Source: Paracoccus sp. (in: a-proteobacteria)
GTDB taxonomy: Bacteria > Pseudomonadota > Alphaproteobacteria > Rhodobacterales > Rhodobacteraceae
Assembly: GCA_030538425.1 (NCBI GenBank)
Contig: JAUNTZ010000027.1
Span: 1-36,511 of the forward strand
Length of the DNA: 36,511 nucleotides
Direction: 5' to 3'
Shown: in pieces, positions 29,259-36,511 of the stretch
How positions within the stretch are numbered: position 1 is the stretch's first letter
How the letters are laid out: each line of letters begins with the position of its first letter
Position numbers and translations under genes: made by a program
Notes under the pieces: model-generated
What the model saw: the letters and a program-made list of their open reading frames with translations, nothing else
What the model was told of the DNA's origin: nothing
Databases searched by the model: none

Positions 29259-30431
29259 TTAGGCGCGGAACGCCGCAACCGTGTCGATGGCTTCGGAAAA
29301 ATCGTAATGGTGGTTGCCGATGAAAAAGCCGTTGCGGTCGATATCGTCGGCATTGGTCATCTCGCCATGCAGAGAATGATCCATCAGGTCCAGCACCGGG
29401 TTCTTGGTGAAATTGCCGCTGACGATGGGCCGCGTCTCAAACCCCAGCTCGTTCAGGCGGGTAATCGCCTCTTTACGGGTCAGGCCCGCATCGGGGCGCA
29501 TCACAAGCGCAAAGCCGAACCAGCTTGACGCGCCGATCTCGCGTTGGATGCGGAACACCGGATGATTTGCCATCGCCTCAGTAAAGCGGCGCCCGTTGGC
29601 CTGCCGCCCATCGATCAGCGAGGGGAGTTTCTTCAACTGCTCACGGCCAAGCGCGCCCGACATCTCCAGCGGGCGAAGGTTGTAACCCGGCAGGACAAAG
29701 CGAAAGCTTTCCTCGAAGGGATCATCGCTTTTCTCTCCGGTCAGCGTGTTGAACTTGGGCAGGTTCCGCGTCCAGCCATGCGCGCGCAACGCCAGCAGAA
29801 TATGATACAGCTCTTCGTCATCGGTGACGACAAGCCCGCCCTCCATCGTCGAGATGTGATGCGAGAAGAAGCTCGAAAACGTGCCCATCACGCCAAAAGT
29901 GCCGGCCTGCTTGCCGTCAAAACTCGCGCCCATGGATTCGCAGTTATCCTCGATCACGACAATATCGCGACCGCCGATGATCTGCCGGATACGGTCGAAA
30001 TCATTGGGGTTGCCCAGCAGGTTCACGACCATGATCGCGCGGGTGCGGTCGGTGATCGCGGCCTCCAGCGCATCCAGATCGTAGTTGAGCGTATGCGCGT
30101 CGATATCCACGAACTTCATATGCAGCCCGTATTGGTGCAGCGGATAGAAGGTGGTTGACCAGGACACCGCAGGCACGATCACCTCGTCGCCGGGGTTCAG
30201 GCGCAGCCTGTCGTTCTTGCTATAGCGCAGCGCGGCGACCATGGCGAGGTTCGCGGAGGAACCGGAATTGACCATCACCGCATATTTGCTGCCGACCCAT
30301 GCGGCGAATTCCTGTTCAAAGGCAGCAACTTCTGGCCCCATCGAATACTGGTCCGAGGCGATCACACGGTAAAGCGCATCAAGCTCGGACTGGTCCCAGG
30401 ATGAGGTGGCAAGAGGGAAACGGGCACTCAT
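29259..30431 (-). CDS. colD: ColD-like PLP-dependent GDP-4-keto-6-deoxymannose 3-dehydratase
   Basis: A 390-residue DegT/DnrJ/EryC1-fold PLP protein. In ordinary sugar aminotransferases of this fold a lysine binds PLP in the pattern FSFxxxKxxxxGEGG. Here the aligned segment is SSFFSHHISTMEGG, with histidine (H191) in that place. That substitution marks the 3-dehydratases ColD and RfbH/E1, which remove the 3-hydroxyl instead of transaminating. Length fits ColD (~388). The PLP phosphate and ring region (NSGSSANLAMVAAL, IEDNCESMGA) is normal. Lying after gmd, the expected substrate is GDP-4-keto-6-deoxy-D-mannose, giving GDP-4-keto-3,6-dideoxy-D-mannose. The start at 30431 overlaps the upstream gene stop (ATGA). 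The CDP-sugar enzyme RfbH is the alternative, less likely in a GDP-sugar operon. Confidence 0.85.
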   Translation of the reverse strand: MSARFPLATSSWDQSELDALYRVIASDQYSMGPEVAAFEQEFAAWVGSKYAVMVNSGSSANLAMVAALRYSKNDRLRLNPGDEVIVPAVSWSTTFYPLHQYGLHMKFVDIDAHTLNYDLDALEAAITDRTRAIMVVNLLGNPNDFDRIRQIIGGRDIVVIEDNCESMGASFDGKQAGTFGVMGTFSSFFSHHISTMEGGLVVTDDEELYHILLALRAHGWTRNLPKFNTLTGEKSDDPFEESFRFVLPGYNLRPLEMSGALGREQLKKLPSLIDGRQANGRRFTEAMANHPVFRIQREIGASSWFGFALVMRPDAGLTRKEAITRLNELGFETRPIVSGNFTKNPVLDLMDHSLHGEMTNADDIDRNGFFIGNHHYDFSEAIDTVAAFRA

Positions 30432-31372
30432 TTCGACTGTTCCTTGTAAAAGGCATAGGTGGCAAGGATGCCGTCGCGCAGACTGGTTTGCGGCGCCCAT
30501 CCCCATGCAGTTTGCTGGCTGACATCCAGCAGCTTGCGTTTCATCCCGACCGGGCGCGACAGGTCATGCACAAAGCGCCCGTCCCAGCCCACGACATCCG
30601 CGACGATCTGGTAATATTTGTTGATCGTGTGATCGTGGCCCAGACCGATATTCAGCGAGACCGGTAGCGCCGCCGGATCGGCAAGCGCGCGGATGATCGC
30701 GCAGGCCAGATCGCCCGCATACATGAACTCGCGCCGCGCGGTGCCGTCGCCCCAGATCTCGACCTCGGGCTCGCCATTCTCGCGGGCCAGATGGACCTTG
30801 TGGATGATCGCCGGGATGAGGTGGCTGTGTTTTGGGTCGAACTTGTCCCATTTGCCGTAAAGGTTGCACGGGATCAGCGTCTTGTAATTCAGCGCCGGGT
30901 TCTCGCGCATGGCAAATTCGCACAGCCGCATGCTCACGATCTTGGCAAGCGCATAGCCTTCATTCGTGGGTTCCAGCTCGCCGGTCAGCACCTTGTCCTC
31001 GGACAGCCCGTCACCAAGCGCGCGCGGATACATGCAGGACGAGGACAGGTTGATCAGCGTGCCGATCCCGGCATCAAGACAGCCCTGCACGATATTCAGG
31101 CCCATCTCGGTATTGGCGGCCAGAAAGCGCACCGGTTCGGCCATATTGGCCTGAATACCACCGACGACGCCCGCGCAATGGACCACCGCATCGGGGCGGT
31201 GCCGTTCCAGATAGGCACGGGTCGCGGCGCGGTCGCGCAGGTCCAGTTCACCGCTGGACGGTGTCAGCGCCTGCCAGTTCGCGGCCAGATCGGGATGCGC
31301 CAGCAGGTTCTGCCCGACCATCCCGCCCGCGCCGGTAATCAACAGGCGCGGCTTGTCAGAATTGAACGACAT
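30428..31372 (-). CDS. colC: GDP-sugar epimerase/reductase, ColC- or Fcl-type
   Basis: An extended SDR enzyme of the GDP-L-fucose synthase family (314 aa). It shows the Rossmann motif ITGAGGMVGQNL, the catalytic serine region NLSSSCMYP, and YALAK (YxxxK), followed by IPCNLYGKWDKFDPKHSHLIPAIIHK and WGDGTARREFMYAGD. Fcl performs C3/C5 epimerisation and C4 reduction to GDP-fucose. ColC performs C5 epimerisation and C4 reduction to GDP-colitose. The two are hard to tell apart by motif. The adjacent, translationally overlapping ColD-like dehydratase favours ColC. gmd lies nine bases upstream. The symbol is therefore provisional and fcl is the alternative. Confidence 0.75.
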   Translation of the reverse strand: MSFNSDKPRLLITGAGGMVGQNLLAHPDLAANWQALTPSSGELDLRDRAATRAYLERHRPDAVVHCAGVVGGIQANMAEPVRFLAANTEMGLNIVQGCLDAGIGTLINLSSSCMYPRALGDGLSEDKVLTGELEPTNEGYALAKIVSMRLCEFAMRENPALNYKTLIPCNLYGKWDKFDPKHSHLIPAIIHKVHLARENGEPEVEIWGDGTARREFMYAGDLACAIIRALADPAALPVSLNIGLGHDHTINKYYQIVADVVGWDGRFVHDLSRPVGMKRKLLDVSQQTAWGWAPQTSLRDGILATYAFYKEQSK

Positions 31373-31381
31373 GACCCGCGC

Positions 31382-32503
31382 TCAGCCCGCTTCGGTCGAG
31401 ACCGGCACATCCATGCCATGCTCTTTGAGCAGGGCGTGGCGGCGGGCGACCTTGAGGTCTTCGGCGACCATCTCGGCGCACATCTCGCGGGCGGTGATCT
31501 GCGGCTCCCATCCCAGCTTTTCTTTGGCCTTGGCCGGGTTGCCCAGCAGGGTTTCCACCTCAGCCGGGCGGAAATAGCGCGGGTCGATCCGCATCACCAC
31601 ATCGCCCTGTTTCAGCGCCGGGGCCTTTTCGCCCTGAACCGAAACCACGGTTGCAATCTCGTTCACGCCCTCACCCGAAAATTCCAGCGTTATGCCAAGT
31701 TCCTCGGCGGTCCAGGTGATGAACTCACGCACGGAATATTGCTTGCCGGTGGCGATGACAAAATCATCGGGCTTATCGCCTTGCAGCATCATCCACTGCA
31801 TCCGCACATAGTCCTTCGCATGGCCCCAGTCGCGCAGCGCGTCGATATTGCCCATATAGAGGCAGGGCTCCTGCCCAAGCGCGATATTGGCCAGACCACG
31901 GGTGATCTTGCGGGTCACAAAGGTCTCACCTCGGCGCGGGGATTCATGGTTGAACAGGATGCCGTTGCAGGCATACATTCCGTAAGCCTCACGATAGTTC
32001 ACGGTGATCCAATAGGCATACATCTTGGCCACCGCATAGGGTGAGCGCGGATGGAACGGGGTCGTTTCGGTCTGCGGGATCTCCTGCACCAGACCGTAAA
32101 GTTCCGAAGTCGAGGCCTGATAGAACCGCGTATGCTTCTCCAGCCCAAGAAAGCGGATCGCCTCAAGCAGGCGCAACGTGCCGATCGCATCCACATCGGC
32201 GGTGTATTCGGGCGCCTCGAAGGACACGGCAACGTGGGATTGCGCGCCGAGGTTGTAAACCTCGTCGGGGCGGATCTCGGCGATCAGGCGGGTCAGGTTC
32301 GAGGTATCAGACAGGTCGCCATAATGCAGGCGAAAGCGCGGGTGGCCGACATGCTCATCCTGAAAGATATGGTCAACGCGCTGCGTGTTGAACAGCGAGG
32401 CGCGGCGCTTGATGCCGTGAACCTCATAGCCCTTGTCCAGAAGGAACTCTGCCAGATACGAACCGTCCTGCCCGGTCACGCCGGTGATCAGCGCCTTTTT
32501 CAT
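31382..32503 (-). CDS. gmd: GDP-mannose 4,6-dehydratase
   Basis: NADP-dependent dehydratase that turns GDP-D-mannose into GDP-4-keto-6-deoxy-D-mannose, the branch point to fucose, colitose, rhamnose and perosamine. The 373-residue protein has all family parts: [29 protein letters not shown], the serine/threonine-containing [20 protein letters not shown] (YxxxK), [20 protein letters not shown] and [13 protein letters not shown]-like [17 protein letters not shown]. An AAGGA ribosome site precedes the ATG. It lies 61 bp downstream of manC in the same direction and shares its likely transcript. Confidence 0.97.
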   Translation of the reverse strand: MKKALITGVTGQDGSYLAEFLLDKGYEVHGIKRRASLFNTQRVDHIFQDEHVGHPRFRLHYGDLSDTSNLTRLIAEIRPDEVYNLGAQSHVAVSFEAPEYTADVDAIGTLRLLEAIRFLGLEKHTRFYQASTSELYGLVQEIPQTETTPFHPRSPYAVAKMYAYWITVNYREAYGMYACNGILFNHESPRRGETFVTRKITRGLANIALGQEPCLYMGNIDALRDWGHAKDYVRMQWMMLQGDKPDDFVIATGKQYSVREFITWTAEELGITLEFSGEGVNEIATVVSVQGEKAPALKQGDVVMRIDPRYFRPAEVETLLGNPAKAKEKLGWEPQITAREMCAEMVAEDLKVARRHALLKEHGMDVPVSTEAG

Positions 32504-32564
32504 GTATCAGTCCTTTACCTTTGCGATGCCGACCTTGCGGCAAACTCATTCAAACAACAGCGGA

Positions 32565-34013
32565 TCAGCCGCGCGCGCCCTGACCACGGGAATAGATATC
32601 CTCATAGCGGATGATGTCATCCTCGCCCAGATAGCTGCCGGTCTGCACCTCGATCAGCACCATCGGCACCTTGCCCGGATTCTCCATCCGGTGAACGGCG
32701 CCAAGCGGGATATAGACCGACTGGTTTTCGGTCACCAGTTGCACATTGTCATCGACGGTCACCTTGGCGGTGCCTTCGACCACGATCCAATGTTCGGAAC
32801 GGTGGTGGTGGCTTTGCAGGCTCAGCGCCGCGCCGGGATGGACGACAATCCGCTTGACCTGAAAGCGCGCGCCCAGAACCAGCGTCTCATACCAGCCCCA
32901 GGGGCGGTAATCGCGGGGCAGCGTTTCGGCCTGGCGGGCATCATTGGCCTTGAGGATCTCGACCGCCTTTTTCACGTCCTGCGCCCGGTCTTTGGGCGCA
33001 ACCAGAACGGCATCCTGCATGGCAATCGCAATGATATTGTCCAGACCGATGCCAACCAGAACCTGCCCGTCGGATTCCGCTCGCAAGAGTGAATCGGTGC
33101 AATCCACCGCCTGCGCCTGACCCGACAAGACAACGCCATTGTCATCGGGGCCCTGTTCGCGCCAGACCGCATCCCAGCCGCCCAGATCGGACCAACCGGC
33201 GGAAAACGGCACAACGGCAAGGTTCTGCGCCTTTTCCATCACCGCATAATCGACTGAGATCGATTCCGCCTGCGCGAACGACTGGGGATCAAGCCGCAGA
33301 AACCCCAGATCGGCCTTTGCGCCCGCGACCGAGGCCGCAACCGGCGCCACCAGATCGGGCGCGTGGGTGCGGAACGCCGCGACCATATCGGCGGCGCGGG
33401 CCAGAAAGATCCCCGCATTCCACAAGAACCGCCCCGAGGCGATCATCTGCGCCGCCGCCTCAGCATCGGGCTTTTCGACAAAGCGTACCAGATCGGTCGC
33501 CGCGCCGCTGTCATCGGGGCGGGCGGGCAGCTCCAGATAACCATAACCCGTCTCCGCCCGGTCGGGGGTGATGCCGAAGGTCACCAGCTTGCCCTGCGCG
33601 ACCGCCTCAAGCCCCCGCGCGACCGCCGCGCGAAACGCCGCCGCATCCGGTATCGCGTGGTCCGAGGGCGCGATCAGCATCACCGATTCGGCATCCTGCT
33701 GTTCCAGATAAAGCGCTGCGGCCAGAACGGCAGGGGCGGTGTTGCGCGGCTCGGGCTCGATCATCACAACGCCCGCGTCGATGCCCACGGCGCTGAGCTG
33801 TTCCGCCACGATAAAGCGGAAATCGGCGCCGGTGACCACCATCGGCGCGGCAAAACCCTCAGCCGCAAAGCGCTGCGCCGCCGCTTGAAACAGCGTCGCA
33901 TCGCCCATCAGGGACGCGAATTGCTTGGGGTAAGACTTGCGCGACAACGGCCATAGCCGCGTTCCCGAACCGCCCGAGAGGATCACCGGGGTAACTTGCG
34001 ACAATGCGGACAT
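32565..34013 (-). CDS. manC: Mannose-1-phosphate guanylyltransferase / mannose-6-phosphate isomerase
   Basis: Bifunctional type II PMI-GMP, supplying GDP-mannose from fructose-6-phosphate with a phosphomannomutase encoded elsewhere. The 482-residue protein starts its nucleotidyltransferase domain with VILSGGSGTRLWPLSRKSYPKQF and includes FVEKPDAEAA and WNAGIFL. The C-terminal cupin isomerase domain (~345-482) has YRPWGWYE, QVKRIVVHPGA, QSHHHRSEHWIVVEG and IPLGAVHRMENPG. The ATG at 34013 is chosen; a TTG eight codons upstream is weaker. It is the promoter-proximal gene of manC-gmd-colC-colD, divergent from the decarboxylase. No manB is present in the window. Confidence 0.96.
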   Translation of the reverse strand: MSALSQVTPVILSGGSGTRLWPLSRKSYPKQFASLMGDATLFQAAAQRFAAEGFAAPMVVTGADFRFIVAEQLSAVGIDAGVVMIEPEPRNTAPAVLAAALYLEQQDAESVMLIAPSDHAIPDAAAFRAAVARGLEAVAQGKLVTFGITPDRAETGYGYLELPARPDDSGAATDLVRFVEKPDAEAAAQMIASGRFLWNAGIFLARAADMVAAFRTHAPDLVAPVAASVAGAKADLGFLRLDPQSFAQAESISVDYAVMEKAQNLAVVPFSAGWSDLGGWDAVWREQGPDDNGVVLSGQAQAVDCTDSLLRAESDGQVLVGIGLDNIIAIAMQDAVLVAPKDRAQDVKKAVEILKANDARQAETLPRDYRPWGWYETLVLGARFQVKRIVVHPGAALSLQSHHHRSEHWIVVEGTAKVTVDDNVQLVTENQSVYIPLGAVHRMENPGKVPMVLIEVQTGSYLGEDDIIRYEDIYSRGQGARG

Positions 34014-34034
34014 GGGGCACCACAAAACGATAAA

Positions 34035-34070
34035 CAATTGCGCACTCTAAAGCAGAATACGCGCCAATTG
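34035..34070. promoter_or_regulatory. Paired CAATTG sites before manC
   Basis: The palindrome CAATTG occurs at 34035-34040 and 34065-34070, exactly 30 bp apart (three helical turns), in the most AT-rich stretch of the glycan locus. On the minus strand TTCACA, a 17-bp spacer and TTTAGA lie across them as a weak promoter candidate for manC. The regulator is unknown. The rest of the 201-bp divergent gap shows nothing else that I can name. Confidence 0.4.
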
Positions 34071-34214
34071 TGAAGTGTTTGTATTGCCTTGCGACCTTGT
34101 TTCGGACTCCTTGGCTGCGAAAGATGCTTTTCAGTTCGCGCCAACTTATGATAGCCCGCGCTGGAGTATTCGCCTCTGTTTGTCGTCTTAGCCAGTTCGC
34201 AGAAAGTGCCGCAA

Positions 34215-35510
34215 ATGTCTGACCGTGACCACGACCTGCTTGCGACTTCGGTTGCTGCTCTGGATCTCGACCGTCTGGAAACGCCGTTCTACGTTTACGC
34301 CTCGGATCTGCTGGCCGGGCGGGCCGCGCGGCTTGTGGCCTGTTTCGACGGGCTGTTCACCCCCAGCTATGCGATCAAGTCGAACCCGAATCTTGAGGTT
34401 CTGCGCATCGTCATGTCGCAGCTGAACCATATTGACGCGTCATCGGCGTTCGAGGTCGAACGCGCCCTTGCCATCGGTCTTGCACCGGAACAGATCAGCT
34501 GGTCAGGCCCCGGCAAGCGTGAGGCTGAGCTGCGCCGTCTGGCCGGGCGCGGCATCAATATCGTGGTTGAGTCGCTCGATGAGGTGGAGATGCTGGCCTC
34601 GGTCTGCGCCGCGCAAGGGGTGCGGCAGGACGTGCTTTTGCGCATCAACCCCGACCATGTGCCCAAAGGCTTCGGTGCCAGCATGTCGGGCAAGCCAAGC
34701 CAGTTCGGCATTGATGAGCCGCAATTGCCCGACGCGATCCGCGCGATCGAGGCGCAGGACGCGCTGCGGCTGACCGGTTTTCACGCCTATACCGGCTCGA
34801 TGTGCCTGTCGCCCGAACCGATTGCCGAGAATGTGGCGAACCTCTGCGCCATCTTTGCCCGCGCCGCCGATCTGGCCAGCAACCCGCCCGAAAAGCTGAT
34901 CTTTGGCGCGGGTTTCGGCATCTCGCTGCATGAGGGGCAAGAGCCGCTGGACATCGACCGCGTGCGCGAACTGGTCGCGCCTCATATCGACGCGCTTGCG
35001 GGCAATCCGCGTCTGGCGGGGGCGGAACGCTTGCTGGAGATCGGTCGCTGGATCAGCGGGCCCTCGGGCGCGCTTGTCGCCCGCGTCTTGTCGGCCAAGA
35101 CCAGTCGCGGCCTGCCGATTGCGGTCTGTGATGCCGGGTTCAACAACCATCTTGCCGCCTGCGGGATGATGGGTTCGGTGTTTCAGAAGAACTATCCGTT
35201 CAGGGTGCTGCGCCATCAGGGCGATGATGCCCCGGTCGATCAGATGCTGGCCGGGCCGCTTTGCACCTCGATTGACCAGCTGGCGCGAAAGATTGCCCTG
35301 CCGCTTCTGGCGAAAGGCGACGTTCTCGCGGTGCTGATGTCGGGCGCATACGGCCTGACCGCCAGCCCGACGCGCTTCATCAGCCACCCCGAGCCTGCTG
35401 AATATGTTCTAGAGAACGGCCAGCTGCGCGACGTGTCCGAAAGTGCGCTGAACCATCCCGGCAGCATCGGCGCTGCGCGAAGGGAGAGCAGGCATGACGC
35501 ATCCGCTTGA
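34215..35510 (+). CDS. PLP-dependent decarboxylase, exosortase/EPS-associated type
   Basis: A 431-residue fold-type III PLP enzyme related to diaminopimelate and ornithine decarboxylases. The PLP lysine is K55 (PSYAIKSNPNLEVL). A glycine-rich phosphate-binding region (FGAGFGISLHEGQE) follows, then CDAGFNNHLA, the active-site cysteine segment GPLCTSIDQLARK, and a C-terminal SGAYGLTASPTRFISHP. The last two segments are typical of the decarboxylases found beside an acyl-CoA ligase in exosortase/exopolysaccharide loci. The substrate is unknown. The ATG at 34215 is preferred to a GTG three codons earlier. The stop overlaps the downstream ligase by 17 bp. It diverges from manC, suggesting a shared surface-glycan locus. 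Confidence 0.82.
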   Translation: MSDRDHDLLATSVAALDLDRLETPFYVYASDLLAGRAARLVACFDGLFTPSYAIKSNPNLEVLRIVMSQLNHIDASSAFEVERALAIGLAPEQISWSGPGKREAELRRLAGRGINIVVESLDEVEMLASVCAAQGVRQDVLLRINPDHVPKGFGASMSGKPSQFGIDEPQLPDAIRAIEAQDALRLTGFHAYTGSMCLSPEPIAENVANLCAIFARAADLASNPPEKLIFGAGFGISLHEGQEPLDIDRVRELVAPHIDALAGNPRLAGAERLLEIGRWISGPSGALVARVLSAKTSRGLPIAVCDAGFNNHLAACGMMGSVFQKNYPFRVLRHQGDDAPVDQMLAGPLCTSIDQLARKIALPLLAKGDVLAVLMSGAYGLTASPTRFISHPEPAEYVLENGQLRDVSESALNHPGSIGAARRESRHDASA

Positions 35511-36511
35511 CGCCTTTCTGTCGCTGGCCCAAGCCGCGCCCGATGCGCCGATTGGGGCGCAGGGCGACACCGTGTGGACGCGGGCGCGCTTGCTGACTGA
35601 GGCGGGCGCCTTGGCGAGCGCCTTGGCAGCGCGCGGCATTGGTGAAGCGCCGGGTCAGCGCGTCATGCTGGCCCTGCCCAACAGCCCGCGCATGATGGCG
35701 CTGTTGCCCGCGATCTGGTCGCTTGGGGCAATCCCGATGTTCCTGTCGGCCAAGGCGACAGAGGCTCAACGCGCCGGGGTGACCGGCTTTTACAACCCCA
35801 ATCTGGTGATCGATCAGGACCTGCTGGATGCGCTTAGCGATGCGCCGGGCGCGCTTGGGCCGCAGCGCCCCGATGCGCAGGACGATGCCTCGGTGGTGTT
35901 CACATCGGGCTCGACCGGCCTGCCCAAGGGCGTGGTGCAAAAGGGCGCGACCCTGACCGACGGCGCGCTTCGGGTGGCGCGGACGCTGGGCTATGGCCCG
36001 TCAGAACGCATCCTTGTGCCGATCCCCTTTGCCCATGATTACGGCTGGGGTCAGATGCTGTCAGCCTTTGTCGGCGGTCATATGCTGATCCTGCCCGAGC
36101 GTGAGATTCTGGCCGATATCGCGCTTGCCATCAACGCGCATCGCCCCACCGTCATGGCCGGGGTGCCCTCGCTTTATTCCGGTCTGCTGTTCGGGATCTC
36201 GGGCTTTGAAAAGGCCGATACGTCCAGCCTGCGCCTGCTGACCTCGACCGGCTCGGCCTTTTCGCCGCGCCTGATTGCCGCGCTTGAGGAACGGATTCCG
36301 CAGGCGCAGGTCTTGCGCAATTACGGCCTGACCGAAACCTATCGCGGCTGCTGCCTGCATCCGCGCGACGCGGCTGCGCATCCGGGTTCCGTCGGACGCC
36401 CGATCGAGGGGGTCGAGATCCGCATTGTCGATCCGCAAGGCGCGGTTCTGCCGCCGGGGTCCGAGGGTGAGATCGTCCATCTGGGCGCGGGCGTGTTCGA
36501 CCGTTACCTTG
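35494..36511 (+). CDS. AMP-forming acyl/aryl ligase, incomplete at the window end
   Basis: The first 339 codons of an ANL-superfamily adenylating enzyme, cut off at the window edge. It activates a carboxylate as acyl-AMP and transfers it to CoA or a carrier-protein thiol. Visible motifs are the phosphate loop FTSGSTGLPKGVV (residues ~140-152), PFAHDYGWGQML, GVPSLYSGLLFG, STGSAFSPRLI and NYGLTETYRGC (adenine/carboxylate pocket). The ATG at 35494 has a GGGAGAG ribosome site and overlaps the decarboxylase end by 17 bp, so the pair is coupled. Decarboxylase-plus-ligase pairs are known from exosortase-associated loci; a carrier protein might be expected downstream, outside the window. Confidence 0.85.
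   Translation, partial: MTHPLDAFLSLAQAAPDAPIGAQGDTVWTRARLLTEAGALASALAARGIGEAPGQRVMLALPNSPRMMALLPAIWSLGAIPMFLSAKATEAQRAGVTGFYNPNLVIDQDLLDALSDAPGALGPQRPDAQDDASVVFTSGSTGLPKGVVQKGATLTDGALRVARTLGYGPSERILVPIPFAHDYGWGQMLSAFVGGHMLILPEREILADIALAINAHRPTVMAGVPSLYSGLLFGISGFEKADTSSLRLLTSTGSAFSPRLIAALEERIPQAQVLRNYGLTETYRGCCLHPRDAAAHPGSVGRPIEGVEIRIVDPQGAVLPPGSEGEIVHLGAGVFDRYL

Noticed and set aside
30791-32044. Plus-strand frame (417 codons) opposite colC and gmd
   Set aside because: Both opposite-strand genes have complete family motifs; no domain is visible in this frame.

Overview
The window is high-GC, tightly packed chromosomal DNA of an alphaproteobacterium, most likely a Rhodobacteraceae member of the Paracoccus/Rhodobacter type. 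The basis is its codon and base use, the NAD-linked soluble formate dehydrogenase operon of the Rhodobacter capsulatus/Paracoccus kind, the tripartite tricarboxylate (TctCBA) uptake system, and the poorly conserved -10 elements beside good TTG-containing -35 elements. I ran no database search; the assignment rests on family recognition.

Layout. 1-4.9 kb: carB (complete), a 0.5-kb intergenic array of ~105-bp tandem repeats, and a Tat-exported serine hydrolase. 4.9-8.1 kb: tctA, tctB and tctC on the minus strand behind a good sigma70-type promoter, with tRNA-Ala(CGC) further upstream. 8.2-13 kb: a ferredoxin-reductase-type flavoprotein overlapping rsmD, a small exported protein of unknown function, leuB with an EamA-family exporter, and tRNA-Pro(CGG). 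13-16.4 kb: NADP-type glutamate dehydrogenase, then a divergent pair made of an HTTM (vitamin-K-carboxylase-like) membrane protein and a DCC thiol-oxidoreductase around a perfect inverted repeat. 16.4-17.2 kb: an ~0.75-kb tandem array of ~108-bp units, each with a hairpin resembling a minus-strand terminator. 17.2-19.9 kb: anti-sigma and ECF sigma genes divergent from a subtilisin-type protease, with ECF-like promoter elements facing both ways. 20-27 kb: lysR-fdsG-fdsB-fdsA-fdhD-fdsD, a molybdenum formate dehydrogenase operon, with repeated TATCG/CGATA half-sites before fdsG and before lysR.

27-36.5 kb is a surface-glycan locus. manC, gmd, an fcl/colC-type epimerase-reductase and a DegT-family protein lie on the minus strand. 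In the DegT-family protein the PLP lysine is replaced by histidine, the hallmark of ColD/RfbH-type sugar 3-dehydratases. Together they read as a GDP-L-colitose (3,6-dideoxy-L-hexose) pathway rather than a plain GDP-fucose pathway. Convergent to it is a 712-residue protein with an HxRRGD fucosyltransferase-like domain and a TPR-like C-terminal half, a candidate colitosyl- or fucosyltransferase. Divergent from manC are a PLP-dependent decarboxylase and an AMP-forming acyl ligase (cut by the window end), of the pair known from exosortase/EPS loci. The locus probably continues past the right edge.

The least explained structures are the gene-3'-end-associated ~100-110-bp repeats, found at three separate places, and the combination of dideoxysugar enzymes, a TPR-glycosyltransferase and the decarboxylase/ligase pair.
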